Below are positions 20,143 to 33,330 of a stretch of DNA of 64,000 nucleotides, piece after piece (position 1 is the stretch's first letter; each line of letters begins with the position of its first letter). Source of the DNA: Candidatus Viadribacter manganicus. GTDB taxonomy: Bacteria; Pseudomonadota; Alphaproteobacteria; Caulobacterales; Aquidulcibacteraceae. The stretch is from NCBI RefSeq assembly GCF_001679665.1, contig NZ_CP013244.1, forward strand, positions 1-64,000, in the 5' to 3' direction. The notes beneath the pieces were generated by a model. It was given only the letters and a program-made list of their open reading frames with translations, did not search any database and had not been told where the DNA came from. Both the position numbers and the translations under genes were made by a program.

Positions 20143-21611
20143 CGCGTGAGATCATCACCGTCGAGGAGATGCGCGCGATCGATGCTGCGAGTGCAGCGGC
20201 CGGTGTCTCCACGCGCACGCTGATGGAAAATGCCGGCCGTGCGGTCGCCGACGCGATCGTGAAGCGGTTTCCAAAACAACGGACGGCAGTGCTCTGTGGC
20301 CCCGGCAACAATGGCGGCGATGGTTGGGTTGTCGCGCGGAAATTGCTCGAAGCGGGGTGGCCGGTTTGGGTTGAATCTCTGGTCTCGCGGGCTGCGTTGC
20401 GTGGTGATGCGGCCGACGTTGCCGCCGCCTGGACTGGTGAAACGTTTGAACTCGGCGGGAGCGGTCGTGACGCCGAGCTTTTTGTCGACGCGCTCTTTGG
20501 CGCTGGCCTGTCTCGACCGTTGGGAGGTGAAAGTGCACGTTTGGCTGCGCTTTTGCCGGCTGAGCGGGTTGTGGCCGTGGACGTCCCGAGCGGGGTGAGC
20601 GGCGATGATGGTGCGCCGCTCGGCGGCGTGTGTTTCGAAGCGGCGCTGACCGTCACCTTTGTCCGCAAGAAGCCGGCGCATGTGCTGATGCCGGGGCGGG
20701 CGTGGTGCGGCGAGGTGGTAGTGGCGGATATTGGCGCTCCGGACTCGGTTGTCGACGCCCAACACGTTTCGCTTTTCGAAAATGATCCGTCGCTTTGGTC
20801 GTTGCCGTGGCCCGAGGCCGACACGCACAAGCACGAGCGCGGGCATGTCATCGTCGCGAGCGGTGATCGCACGCGAACGGGCGCTGCGCGATTGTCGGCG
20901 CGTGCAGCGATGCGCGCTGGTGCGGGTCTTGTGACTGTCCTTAGTCCGACCGATGCGTTGGCGCAGAACGCAGCACAGCTGACCGCGATCATGCTGCGCG
21001 AAGCGCAAGGAGCAGCGAGTTACGCGGAAGCGGCGCGCGCCGCGCGCGCGATGGTTATTGGTCCAGCGTTTGGGACCGATGACGCGCACTACAAGCTGTT
21101 GCTTGCGGCGTTAGAAGCATCGCCGCGTTGTCCGCTCGTCCTGGATGCTGATGCAATCACGCTGTTGGCGCCGCTCACCCACGGGTTGGAGGGGCACGAC
21201 GTGATGACGCCGCATGTCGGAGAGTTTCGGCGGGCGTTTCCGGGAGTGTGGAGCAACGCAACGAACGTCATCGACACAGCGCGCACCGCAGCGGCGTACG
21301 CGCGATGCGTGGTTTTGCTGAAAGGGCCGGCGACCGTGATCGCCGCACCGGACGGGCGTGCCATCGTCAACACGACTGGAACGCCATTCCTGGCCACGGC
21401 CGGTTCTGGCGACGTGTTGGCTGGACTGATCGGGGGTCTTATTGGGCAGGGGATGGCGAGCTTTGAAGCGGCAGCGGCTGCCGCATGGGTTCACGGCCGC
21501 GCTGGAGAAGCCTTTGGACCGGGCCTAACCGCGGACGATCTTCCTGATATTTTACCTAGCGTATTCAACGCGCTGGCTCCTCAGGGGCTGAAGCGCAAAC
21601 CATTGGGTTGA
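20139..21611 (+). CDS. nnr: Bifunctional NAD(P)H-hydrate epimerase/dehydratase
   Basis: This fusion repairs damaged NAD(P)HX. Residues 1-220 form the YjeF-N epimerase (CGPGNNGGDGWVVARKLLEAG-type nucleotide loop). Residues 230-490 form the ribokinase-like dehydratase with MTPHVGEFRRAFPG and the end motif TAGSGDVLAGLIGGLIGQG. The TTG start at 20139 overlaps the upstream stop and begins the expected TREIITVEEMRAID; no better ATG lies near. Length (490) is normal for the fused enzyme. Confidence 0.93.
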
Positions 21612-21686
21612 TCGGACCTGTTTTGGCCCCAGTTTTTGCGTTAACCCTAGAGGCGGGACGCGCGCTCCGTGTGAGGGGAAGAGACT

Positions 21687-22370
21687 ATGGTTTGGTGGTG
21701 GTGGATCATTCCGGGCTTCGTGGCCGTGATCGGCTTGGCGTTTGCGCTGAGCGGCCTTGGCTGGATGTTCCGCGGGCGGCCAGTTAAGGGCGGACGTGGT
21801 GTCCTCGGCGGCGCGCTTTTCCTTGGCATTGGCGCGATTATCGGTCTCCTGGGTCTTAATGTTCAAAGCTATCACCGGCTGACCTATGAGCGCCCGGTCG
21901 CGACGATCGAGATCAGCCAGAAGGGTCCGCAACTCTACGAAGCTGTGGTCGTTGAGCCGCCAACGGAGCAGGATCCCGAAGGGATTACGCGCACGTTTGA
22001 GGTGCATGGCGATGAATGGCGGATGGAAGCGCGGGTTTTGCGCTGGAAGCCGTGGGCCAACGTTTTGGGCCTGGATTCGCAATACCGGCTTGATCGTTTT
22101 TCGGGCCGTTACACCGACACGCAGCAAGAATTGAATGCCGAGCGGAGCGCCTACGACATTCGCCCTACACGCCAGTCCGGCATCGATTTGTGGCCGCTGG
22201 CGCGCGAATACAGCCGTTATGCCCCGATGGTGGACACGCTCTATGGGTCCGGCGCTTACATGCCGATGGCTGAAGGCGCGCGCTACGAGGTCCGGATCAC
22301 GCAAAACGGCCTGATCGCCCGCCCGACCAACGAAGTCGCTGCCGAAGCTTCGTCGAGCGGTTGGAATTAA
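21687..22370 (+). CDS. Two-helix membrane protein with soluble domain, unknown
   Basis: The 227-residue protein begins MVWWWWIIPGFVAVIGLAF and has two transmembrane segments (about residues 3-25 and 41-61) followed by a soluble domain of about 160 residues, most likely facing the periplasm. Similar proteins are often labelled as efflux-associated, but nothing in the sequence shows transport. The soluble part has a YERPVATIEISQKGP start and an RYEVRITQNGLIARP end. A GAGGGGAAGAG ribosome region precedes the ATG. Confidence 0.75.
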   Translation: MVWWWWIIPGFVAVIGLAFALSGLGWMFRGRPVKGGRGVLGGALFLGIGAIIGLLGLNVQSYHRLTYERPVATIEISQKGPQLYEAVVVEPPTEQDPEGITRTFEVHGDEWRMEARVLRWKPWANVLGLDSQYRLDRFSGRYTDTQQELNAERSAYDIRPTRQSGIDLWPLAREYSRYAPMVDTLYGSGAYMPMAEGARYEVRITQNGLIARPTNEVAAEASSSGWN

Positions 22371-22561
22371 TCGCTTAGCTAATGGCTGATGATGCCAACG
22401 AGCGGCTGGAGGCCTTCTAAGGTCGCTAGCTGCGCTTGGCCTCGTCTGAATGGTGGTGGCGCTCATCCTCGGCGCCTTCTGGGTGATCGTCGTGGTGATG
22501 TTGGGCGGGGCTCTGGGCCCCCACTATTCATCCGATCCCGATCGACAGGCGATTGTAGAAA

Positions 22562-22646
22562 TGGTGCGGACGGCGGGACTCGAACCCGCACGCCTCTCGG
22601 CGCTGGAACCTAAATCCAGTGCGTCTACCAGTTCCGCCACGTCCGC
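22562..22646 (-). tRNA. tRNA-Leu (UAG anticodon)
   Basis: On the minus strand the sequence folds as a class II tRNA: acceptor GCGGACG paired at the end, D-arm with GGTAGACGCACT, anticodon stem CTGGA/TCCAG closing loop TTTAGGT (anticodon TAG), a variable arm, and T-arm GGGTTCGAGTCCC. CCA is encoded (TGG at 22562-22564). Upstream ORFs reading through this region on the plus strand are artefacts. Confidence 0.95.
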
Positions 22647-22803
22647 TGGATGGCGCCCGTTTAGGGGGCGGTTGGGCCTGCGTCCACCCTCTCGTGAGGC
22701 CGTGGACTCTGCCGGGGCGGGATGCCATAAGCCCGCCTTTCCTGAATTCAGCGTCGCGGCAACGGGATTTGCAGCCTCGGCGCGCATGTCGAAAGCACGT
22801 CTA

Positions 22804-24186
22804 ATGCAGCTCACCGAGAGCCGGTCTGAAGGTCTTCTGCGCGTTTACGATGTCGTCGTTCCGGCGGCCGAGCTGCAGCAAAAACTCAATGCCAAGATCG
22901 CGGAAGTTCAGCCGCAAGTGCGCATCAATGGCTTCCGTCCGGGCAAGGTGCCGGTGAGCCACATTCGCAAGGTCTACGGACCGGGCATGATGCAGGACAT
23001 CATCAATGAGGCCGTGCAGTCCTCAACGAAGGAGGGCCTCGCCAGCCTTCGTCCGGCGTCGGAGCCGGCGCTCGATCTGAAGAGCGACATGACGAAAGTC
23101 ATGGCTGGCGGCGAAGATCTCAAGTTCGAGCTTTCACTCGAGGTCATGCCGGAATTCGAACCGACCGATCTTAAGTCGATCAAGATCACGCGTCCGACCG
23201 CCGCGGTGTCGGATGAGCAAGTGAATGAAGCGCTCAACGAATTGGCGAAGGCCCAGCGCGGCTTCGAAGATAAATCAGGCGCGGCTGCTGATGGCGATCA
23301 GCTTGTCATCGATTTCCTCGGGCGCATCGACGGCGAAGCGTTTGACGGCGGCGCGGCGAACGACGCTGAAGTTGTGATCGGCGCCAACCGCTTCATTCCG
23401 GGATTTGAAGAGCAGCTTGTCGGTGCGAAGGCAGGCGACGAGCGCACTCTGAAAGTGTCGTTCCCTGATGATTATCCCGCAGCCGGGCTGGCCGGTAAGG
23501 CTGCCGAGTTCGAGACGAAGATCAAAACTGTCCGTGGTCCGAAGCAGGGCGAACCGGATGACGAATGGGCAAAGCAACTTGGCTTTGACAACCTCGCAGC
23601 GATCAAGGACGCTTTGAAGGAGCGGATCGAGAACGATCACAAGCAACAATCGCGCGCGAAGGCAAAGCGCCAGTTGTTCGATCAACTCGACGAAACGCAC
23701 GATTTCGAATTGCCGCCGCGCATGGTTGAAGCTGAGTTCAATCAGATCTGGCGTCAGATCGAGCAAGATCGCGAGCAGGGCCGTCTCGATCCTTCAGACG
23801 AAGGAAAGACCGACGACGACTTGAAGGCTGAGTATCGCGAGATTGCAGAGCGCCGCGTGCGGCTTGGGCTGCTGCTCGCGGAAATTGGCCGTCGCCACAA
23901 ACTAGAGGTCTCCGACGAAGAAGTTGGCCGCGCAATCGCCGCGCAGGCGCGCAACTTCCCGGGCCAGGAGCAGCAAGTGTTTGAGGCCTACCGCCGCAAT
24001 CCGCAGCTGGTCGCTCAGGTCCGTGCACCGCTCTATGAAGAGAAGGTCGTCGACTACATGATGGAGCTGATTGACGTCACCAATCAGACCGTCACCAAAG
24101 ACGAGCTCTTTGCCGATGACGAGCCGCCGACAGCCACCCCGGCCAAGAAAGCTAAGAAAACCAAGGCCGCGAAGGCTGAAGACTAA
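22804..24186 (+). CDS. tig: Trigger factor
   Basis: Trigger factor is the ribosome-bound chaperone and peptidyl-prolyl isomerase. The start MQLTESRSEGLLRVYDV at 22804 is canonical. The ribosome-binding signature (GFRPGKVPVSHIRKVYG) is at about residues 45-60, the FKBP-type PPIase domain (DGDQLVIDFLGRIDGEAF) at about 160-240, and the C-terminal helical arms follow. A Lys/Ala-rich tail ends the protein. Earlier in-frame readings from 22450 run through the antisense of tRNA-Leu and are not used. It precedes clpP as in many alphaproteobacteria. Confidence 0.95.
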   Translation: MQLTESRSEGLLRVYDVVVPAAELQQKLNAKIAEVQPQVRINGFRPGKVPVSHIRKVYGPGMMQDIINEAVQSSTKEGLASLRPASEPALDLKSDMTKVMAGGEDLKFELSLEVMPEFEPTDLKSIKITRPTAAVSDEQVNEALNELAKAQRGFEDKSGAAADGDQLVIDFLGRIDGEAFDGGAANDAEVVIGANRFIPGFEEQLVGAKAGDERTLKVSFPDDYPAAGLAGKAAEFETKIKTVRGPKQGEPDDEWAKQLGFDNLAAIKDALKERIENDHKQQSRAKAKRQLFDQLDETHDFELPPRMVEAEFNQIWRQIEQDREQGRLDPSDEGKTDDDLKAEYREIAERRVRLGLLLAEIGRRHKLEVSDEEVGRAIAAQARNFPGQEQQVFEAYRRNPQLVAQVRAPLYEEKVVDYMMELIDVTNQTVTKDELFADDEPPTATPAKKAKKTKAAKAED

Positions 24187-24214
24187 ACGTTAAGCTCGAA
24201 CGCAGTAGCTAGGG

Positions 24215-24243
24215 CTTGCGGGGCGCGTCTAAGCGTCAAATAT
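24215..24243 (+). promoter_or_regulatory. Possible RpoH-type promoter for clpP
   Basis: CTTG at 24215-24218, a 17-base gap, then TCAAATAT at 24236-24243 resembles the alphaproteobacterial heat-shock sigma-32 pattern (CTTG, about 17 bases, CYTATNT). It lies about 50 bases before clpP. The match to the -10 box is partial. Confidence 0.35.
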
Positions 24244-24289
24244 GAAGCGCGCCGGGGTCGTCTGATTCCGGGCGCTCCGAAAGGCTCAC

Positions 24290-24934
24290 ATGAAGACGTT
24301 CGATCCAATCGCCACTTACGCCAACCTCGTCCCGATGGTGGTCGAGCAGACCAGCCGCGGCGAACGGGCGTTCGACATTTTCTCGCGTCTCCTGAAGGAG
24401 CGGATCATCTTCGTCACAGGCGGAGTTGAGGATGGTTTGGCGAGCTTGGTGACGGCGCAGCTTCTGTTCTTGGAATCCGAGAACCCGAAGCGCGAGATCG
24501 CCATGTACATCAACAGCCCGGGCGGCATCGTGACCTCAGGTCTCGCTATCTACGACACGATGCAATACATTCGCAGCCCGATCTCGACTGTGTGCATCGG
24601 CCAAGCGGCCTCCATGGGTTCATTGCTTCTTGCCTCAGGCGAAAAGAACCTTCGCATTGCGTTGCCGAATGCGCGGATCATGGTTCACCAGCCTTCAGGC
24701 GGGTTCCGCGGCCAGGCCTCTGACATCGAGCGCCATGCTGAGGACATCATCGCGACCAAGCGCCGGCTCAATGAAATTTACGTGAAGCATACGGGTCAAC
24801 CGTACGAGAAGGTCGAGCGTACGCTTGACCGCGATCACTTCATGACCGCCGAAGAAGCTCAAGCTTTTGGCATAGTTGACCGCGTTTACGAGCGTCGTGA
24901 ACTGCCCGAAGGCGGCCTGTCGGGCGCCGCCTGA
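24290..24934 (+). CDS. clpP: ATP-dependent Clp protease proteolytic subunit
   Basis: ClpP forms the two-ring serine protease chamber used by ClpX and ClpA. The catalytic triad is S108 in [12 protein letters not shown]133 in [10 protein letters not shown] and D182 in DRDHFM. The 214-residue length is normal. It lies downstream of tig. Its partner gene clpX is separated from it by three unrelated secreted-protein genes, which is unusual. Confidence 0.97.
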   Translation: MKTFDPIATYANLVPMVVEQTSRGERAFDIFSRLLKERIIFVTGGVEDGLASLVTAQLLFLESENPKREIAMYINSPGGIVTSGLAIYDTMQYIRSPISTVCIGQAASMGSLLLASGEKNLRIALPNARIMVHQPSGGFRGQASDIERHAEDIIATKRRLNEIYVKHTGQPYEKVERTLDRDHFMTAEEAQAFGIVDRVYERRELPEGGLSGAA

Positions 24935-25016
24935 ACCGGCGGCGCTGTCGACCAACGGGCGTTGTGACCTCTGATATTGCCGGTTAGCCTCGTGTCGCAA
25001 ACATGAGGGTGATCAC

Positions 25017-25937
25017 ATGCGTACGGCTATGTTCACGGCAGCCATCGGCGCCGTCTTTTGCTTCAGCACGCCGGCCTTGGCGCAGACCGAAGCGCCCAGC
25101 ACACGGAACTTCGTCCAACAAGTAGCTCTTGAGCCGCGCTCATCCGAGCGGCCGCTTGCGCGTTGGGAAGACAATATTTGCGTGGGGGCAGTCGGTCTGT
25201 CAGTTGCCGACGCGCAAACTCTCGTTGATCGGATTTCCGTACGTGCCCGTTCCGTTGGCTTGGACCCCGGGGCGCCCGGCTGCCGAGCGAATGTGATGGT
25301 GATCTACGCGCCGGACGCGGATGCTCTTACCCGGCAAATCGTGGATCAAAGACGCGACCTCCTCGGCTACTACACAGATGGCGGCGCGGTGGTGGCGGGA
25401 CGCGAGGAACTTGATGAGTTCGCCAATGTCTCGCGCCCCGTGCGCTGGTGGTACATCGCCAGTGAAGGCGCCGGAGCCATCCAAAGTCGCCCGGGAGCGG
25501 AGATGGATCGCCAATCGTCGGGCCGGTCGCAGGCTGCGGCGGCGGCAGGGGATGGCGGATCGGTAACCGGCATTGGCGCCGGCGACATCCAGGGCATGGA
25601 ATCGGTGCGCACGAATGGCACGCGCGCACGTACGGCCCTCCGTAACGAACTGACCTACGCGCTCGTCGTTGTGGACGCGCGCCGTGTCGCCAATCTGCAG
25701 CCTTCGGCGTGGATGGATTACGTGGCGATGGTCGCGCTTGCGCAAATCGATCCGAGTGCGAGTACGCAAGAGTTTGATACGATCCTGAACCTGTTTTCGA
25801 CGGCGCCATCTCAAACAGCACTCAGCTCATGGGACGATGCTTATTTGAAGGCCTTGTACCGGGCGCGTCGCGATTCTGGCGGCAACCGGCAGTTCGCGGA
25901 TGTGGCGCGCCGTATGTCGGAAAACATCTCTCACTAG
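25017..25937 (+). CDS. Secreted protein of unknown function, paralogue 1 of 3
   Basis: The 306-residue product has a signal peptide (MRTAMFTAAIGAVFCF, cleavage after ALA). It shares a conserved layout with the two following genes: FVQQVALEPRSSERPLARW, a WEDNIC/GCRAN cysteine pair, a strand VMVIYAPDADAL, then RDLLGYY, RPVRWWYI, a variable linker, LTYALVVVDARRV, and MVALAQIDPSASTQEF. The shared pattern suggests one periplasmic fold with a disulfide between ICVGAVGL and GCRAN. No enzyme motif is recognised. This member lacks the IVVTG-like N-terminal segment of its two neighbours. Confidence 0.8.
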   Translation: MRTAMFTAAIGAVFCFSTPALAQTEAPSTRNFVQQVALEPRSSERPLARWEDNICVGAVGLSVADAQTLVDRISVRARSVGLDPGAPGCRANVMVIYAPDADALTRQIVDQRRDLLGYYTDGGAVVAGREELDEFANVSRPVRWWYIASEGAGAIQSRPGAEMDRQSSGRSQAAAAAGDGGSVTGIGAGDIQGMESVRTNGTRARTALRNELTYALVVVDARRVANLQPSAWMDYVAMVALAQIDPSASTQEFDTILNLFSTAPSQTALSSWDDAYLKALYRARRDSGGNRQFADVARRMSENISH

Positions 25938-26076
25938 CACCGTAAAGACAGGAAGCGTGATTGGGGCGGGCGAAGGACCGCCCCAATTCATGTGTGATAA
26001 CGGTCGCGTGAGACTGCATTTTCATGCTCGTTCTTCCGAAAACCGGGCGGTAGCGTGGACTGGGAGGCGCACGAAA

Positions 26077-27024
26077 ATGATCCGCATCGTCGTTTGCGCA
26101 GCAGCTTTTTTTGCTTTTGTTGGTTTGGCGCCGGCTTTTGCGCAAGACGGGCCGCCTGAGCTGCAGTCGGACATCGTCGTCACCGGCGTTCGGCCCGAAC
26201 AGATTCAATCATTCGTCGAGCAAGTGTCGACCGCGCCGCCCTCGGTGGATCAACTCGCGCGGTGGGATGATGACATCTGCATCAGCGCGACGGGGTTGGG
26301 GGCTGAACAAAGTCAAACGGTGATTGATCGCGTCTCCTTGCGTGCACAGGCGGTTGGGCTGCGTCCCGGTCGCGCCAATTGCCGGCCCAACGTTTTTGTA
26401 TTTTTCGCAAGCAACGGATCTGAGTTCGCACGTGGCTTGCTTGAGCAACGACGATCGCTTTTCGCCTACTACCACGAAGAAAATATCGCGACCCTTGGTC
26501 AAGAAGCGCTGACTGCATTTATCGAGACGCCACGGCCCGTGCGTTGGTGGCATGTCGTGCAAACGCGCGGCGCGGACGGCGATCGCCTGGGAAGCGACTC
26601 CGCGCGACCTGAAGCACCGCCTCCGCCTGACACGATGACTGCGGTCCCGGACGGCTTCACTGGCGTGCAGTCTGTGCGCTCAACGGGTTCGCGAGTTCGT
26701 TCAGTTGAACGCCAGGACTTCAATCGCGTCCTCATCATCGTCGACGCCAGCTTGGCGGAGGGCTATCCGCTGGACTCGATCGGCGACTACATCGCGATGG
26801 TCACCTTGGCGCAAATCGATCCGCAGGCGCAGGTTCGAGCGTTTCCGACGATCCTCAATCTGTTCAATGAGGATCTCGAAAACACATCGTTCGAGATGAC
26901 CAATTGGGATACGGCCTACCTGAATGGGCTCTATCGCAGTGAGCGGAACGCTGCGAGCATGACCCAACAGGTCAGCGATATTAGCCGGCGGATGTCGAGT
27001 TCGGACAGTGGGCCAAATCGATAA
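26077..27024 (+). CDS. Secreted protein of unknown function, paralogue 2 of 3
   Basis: From 26077 the 315-residue product begins with a signal peptide (MIRIVVCAAAFFAFVGLAP, cleavage after AFA). The mature N terminus carries DIVVTGVRPEQIQSFVEQV, an IVVTG motif like that at the plug of TonB-dependent receptors. The rest follows the same pattern as its neighbours (ARWDDDICI, ANCRPNVFVFF, RRSLFAYYH, RPVRWWHVV, RVLIIVDASL, MVTLAQIDPQAQ). It is far too short for a receptor barrel. The longer reading from 25900 overlaps the first paralogue and is not used. Confidence 0.8.
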   Translation: MIRIVVCAAAFFAFVGLAPAFAQDGPPELQSDIVVTGVRPEQIQSFVEQVSTAPPSVDQLARWDDDICISATGLGAEQSQTVIDRVSLRAQAVGLRPGRANCRPNVFVFFASNGSEFARGLLEQRRSLFAYYHEENIATLGQEALTAFIETPRPVRWWHVVQTRGADGDRLGSDSARPEAPPPPDTMTAVPDGFTGVQSVRSTGSRVRSVERQDFNRVLIIVDASLAEGYPLDSIGDYIAMVTLAQIDPQAQVRAFPTILNLFNEDLENTSFEMTNWDTAYLNGLYRSERNAASMTQQVSDISRRMSSSDSGPNR

Positions 27025-27136
27025 CCCGTCGCTCAGCGGTATATTCGCCGGCTTTCGTCGCCACGTTGTGGTCGATCGGGGTGTTGGCGCATATTGCCCA
27101 TGGGCCGCACGGGTTGAACTAAGAGCGAGACATCGA

Positions 27137-28045
27137 ATGATCAGGGCGTTTTCTGCACTTTGCGCTGTTGCCGTCGCCGCACTCGCGACGCCGGCCATGG
27201 CCCAGCAATCTGCTGACGAAGAAGACATCGTCGTCGTTGGTGAGCGCCTACAAGAAATGGTGCGGAACTTTGTCGGCGAAGTCGCGGTCGCCCCTGGCAG
27301 TGAGCAGCAATTGGCGCGCTGGGATGGCCGGATCTGTCCGCTCGTGGCGGGACTACCTGCGCGGCAGATGCAGTATGTCGCCGATCGCATAGCGCAGCGT
27401 GCGCATCAGGTGGACATCGAGACCGAAGGCCCTGGGTGCCGCGCCAACATTTTGATTTTCGTTACGCCGGATGCGTCGCGTTTGGCGACCGGTATCGTTG
27501 ATGAGTTCCGCACGCTCGTTGGGTATTATTCGACGACAGGCGAGAGCACGCTGGGACGCGGCGAACTTGAGGCCTTCAGCACCTCGGGTGCGCCGGTGCG
27601 GTGGTGGCACGTGAACCAGACCGTTTCTGGTGACGGGCAAGAGCTGAGCGGCGACGTCGGCGGGACCCAGGTGATCCGCAACGGCATGCCGCCAAGCCGT
27701 CTGCGTCGTGCGACACGTCAAGACTTCTTGCGCGTTCTGATCATCGTTGACGCTCGCCAAGCTCAAGGGATCCAATTCCAGGCGCTGGCTGACTATCTTG
27801 CGATGGTTTCCCTTGCGCAGCTCGATGCCGACGGCGAAACGACCGATACACCCACTGTCCTCAACCTATTCGCCGACCGAGACGCCGGACGGGCAATGCC
27901 GCCGGGCATGACCCAGTGGGATGAGGCCTATCTAGAAGGGCTCTACACGGCCCGTAGGACGGCGCCGCGGGCGATTTGGCAGCAGCGCGACATCTCCAGG
28001 ACCATGGTCGAACAACTCGATCCAGGGGCGCCTCCGCCGCATTAA
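27137..28045 (+). CDS. Secreted protein of unknown function, paralogue 3 of 3
   Basis: The 302-residue product starts at 27137 with signal peptide MIRAFSALCAVAVAALATP (cleavage after AMA), then EEDIVVVGERLQEMVRNFV, an IVVTG-like segment. It shares the family blocks: LARWDGRICPLV, GCRANILIFV, FRTLVGYYST, APVRWWHVN, RVLIIVDARQ, MVSLAQLDADGE. Divergence between the three copies is large, so the duplications are old. The start is set by the signal peptide rather than the upstream TTG at 27008. Confidence 0.8.
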   Translation: MIRAFSALCAVAVAALATPAMAQQSADEEDIVVVGERLQEMVRNFVGEVAVAPGSEQQLARWDGRICPLVAGLPARQMQYVADRIAQRAHQVDIETEGPGCRANILIFVTPDASRLATGIVDEFRTLVGYYSTTGESTLGRGELEAFSTSGAPVRWWHVNQTVSGDGQELSGDVGGTQVIRNGMPPSRLRRATRQDFLRVLIIVDARQAQGIQFQALADYLAMVSLAQLDADGETTDTPTVLNLFADRDAGRAMPPGMTQWDEAYLEGLYTARRTAPRAIWQQRDISRTMVEQLDPGAPPPH

Positions 28046-28388
28046 CTGCGAAATACCTCTGTGGATAACAATTGGGCTGTTGCCCTGGCGGGCCTTTGAT
28101 TCACGGTGGGTGTAAGCTTCGGCGATGGGCGAAGGCTGGTGCGAGTCATGCCAAATGCAGGATTTTGGCGTGAAATCCGCGCTTAGGGACACTATCTAGC
28201 GGTCAGCGCCGCTTGCGGCCCCATCCTTGCTATGGTCGTATTGACCGGCCAGGTGGCCGGGCGGTGCAACGTTTTTGAAAGGGATGATGGTCAACCATCT
28301 GTTATGCGGGGGCGTTATTTGGGGCCATCAGCCCGCCGCTTTCACCCGTTAGCACTCTGGTCCCAGTCGGCCCCTTGAAGGATCGCGT
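28046..28388 (+). other. Intergenic region upstream of clpX
   Basis: About 340 bases without a convincing gene. A short perfect stem-loop (CCGGCC at 28245-28250, loop AGGT, GGCCGG at 28255-28260) is present and is not followed by a T-run. The region presumably holds the clpX promoter, but I see no confident promoter boxes. Confidence 0.5.
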
Positions 28389-29657
<1,269 letters not shown>

Positions 29658-29684
29658 CGCCGCGTTCCTGGCTGTAAGTTAGAG

Positions 29685-29709
29685 GCCCCGCTGCAAGGCG
29701 GGGCTTTTT
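29685..29709 (+). terminator. Intrinsic terminator after clpX
   Basis: A perfect 7-base stem (GCCCCGC at 29685-29691, loop TGCAAG, GCGGGGC at 29698-29704) is followed by TTTTT at 29705-29709. Confidence 0.9.
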
Positions 29710-30002
29710 GCTTTGAGCGGTTGCTTGGGCGGATTGAAGCTGAAGCGGCCCGATCCCATGTATCGTGCGCGGAACGGGCGGTTTCGGGCCGTTTGCGCAA
29801 CGTGAATCCAAACTGAACGTTAGGCAGAATCGTCCGCAATCCACCCAGGACTGCAGGCGGAACCTTTGCTCTGCCATGCGTTCCACATGGACGTGTCTGG
29901 CCAACACTTGAAGCGGCCCCCGAACGCTTCCACATTTTCAGACGTTAATGCCGTTTCCCGTGGGCTGCTCCCAGACGCGGGCATTCGGCAAAGGAGCACA
30001 GA
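29710..30002 (+). promoter_or_regulatory. lon upstream region with possible heat-shock promoter
   Basis: This stretch holds no convincing gene. Near its end, CTTG at 29907-29910, a 17-base gap and TTCCACAT at 29928-29935 resemble an RpoH-type promoter, which would fit lon as a heat-shock gene. The -10 box is only partly matched, so this is a weak call. Confidence 0.35.
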
Positions 30003-32405
<2,403 letters not shown>

Positions 32406-32552
32406 CGGGCGCGCAGGGAACCTGAGAAACGGTTTTCGCAGCCGCAACAATCCCGCGTTTTGCTTGGCGCTAGGGGCAAATGCTCCTAGCGTCCGCAGCG
32501 ATGCAGCCGGAATCGGCGCGCCACACTCCAAGCGGGATAGGGGCTATTCCTC

Positions 32553-32822
32553 ATGAATAAAGCAGAGTTCGTTGCCGACGTGTCCGAGCGTATCGGCGAG
32601 TCGAAGCAACGGGGCGAAGAAGTCGTCAACGCAGTGTTTGAAGCTCTTACGGCCGCACTGAAGCGCGGCGACGAAGTGCGCTTGCCGCAGTTCGGTGTTT
32701 TTCTCGTTTCGGAAACGAAGGAGCGCAAGGCCCGTAATCCGCAGACCGGTGAAGAGGTCATCGTGCCGGCAGGTAAGCGGCCAAAATTCCGGGCCGGCAA
32801 GGCGCTCAAAGAAGCGATCTGA
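32553..32822 (+). CDS. hup: DNA-binding protein HU
   Basis: The 89-residue HU-family protein bends and compacts DNA as a dimer. It begins MNKAEFVADVSERIGESKQ, has the beta-arm segment RKARNPQTGEEVIVPAGKRP, and ends FRAGKALKEAI. A terminator follows. Length and arm rule out an IHF subunit, which would show an N-terminal extension and a different start. Confidence 0.95.
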   Translation: MNKAEFVADVSERIGESKQRGEEVVNAVFEALTAALKRGDEVRLPQFGVFLVSETKERKARNPQTGEEVIVPAGKRPKFRAGKALKEAI

Positions 32823-32843
32823 GCTGGTTGCGGCGATTTGCAG

Positions 32844-32873
32844 AAGGGCGGTCCTTGCGGGCCGCCCTTTTCA
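32844..32873 (+). terminator. Intrinsic terminator after hup
   Basis: An 8-base stem (AAGGGCGG at 32844-32851 with CCGCCCTT at 32862-32869) is followed by TT and CATTT. It sits 22 bases after the hup stop. Confidence 0.85.
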
Positions 32874-32916
32874 TTTAGGCCGTCCGCGTGTAGCCACCCG
32901 GTCAGAGGTCATTCGA

Positions 32917-33222
32917 ATGTTGGCGAAAATCTACCGCCCCGCGAAGAACGCAATGCAGTCCGGCAAGGCGGCCACGAAGAAGTGGCGGCTTGAATTCGTG
33001 CTCGCGAATGCGCCGCGCCCAGACGTGCTCATGGGGTGGATTAGCGGCGCCGACACGAACGGTCAGGTGCGCATGAGCTTCGACACCAAAGAAGCGGCCA
33101 TCGAATTTGCACGTACGCATGCGATCCCACACCAGGTGATTGATCCCCCGGAAGCGAAGCGCCAAATCAAGGCATACAGCGACAACTTTGCGTTCAGACG
33201 CCGCGAGCCCTGGTCACACTGA
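32917..33222 (+). CDS. NADH dehydrogenase accessory subunit (NDUFS4-like, ETC complex I subunit)
   Basis: The 101-residue product matches the alphaproteobacterial and mitochondrial NDUFS4 family: AKIYRPAKNAMQSGKA, then KWRLEF, PLMGW-type WISGADTNGQVRMSF, and DNFAFRRREPW at the end. In mitochondria this subunit stabilises complex I. The start at 32917 begins MLAKIYRPAK; earlier starts read into the hup region. A tRNA gene follows. Confidence 0.9.
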   Translation: MLAKIYRPAKNAMQSGKAATKKWRLEFVLANAPRPDVLMGWISGADTNGQVRMSFDTKEAAIEFARTHAIPHQVIDPPEAKRQIKAYSDNFAFRRREPWSH

Positions 33223-33253
33223 ACGCTATTCGGCGGCATAGTTCGCTCTCGAT

Positions 33254-33330
33254 GACCCCATAGCTCAACTGGATAGAGCACTCGCCTTCTAAGCGAGCGG
33301 TTGCAGGTTCAAGTCCTGCTGGGGTCGCCA
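33254..33330 (+). tRNA. tRNA-Arg (UCU anticodon)
   Basis: A 77-base class I tRNA with acceptor GACCCCA/TGGGGTC, anticodon stem CTCGC/GCGAG around loop CTTCTAA (anticodon TCT), T-arm GCAGGTTCAAGTCCTGC, and encoded CCA. It ends one base before the stop codon of the convergent sulfurtransferase gene. Confidence 0.95.

Noticed and set aside
22450..22803. N-terminal extension of trigger factor and a frame containing GTRTRTP
   Set aside because: It reads through the antisense strand of tRNA-Leu; that pattern is a known artefact, and the family start is MQLTES at 22804.
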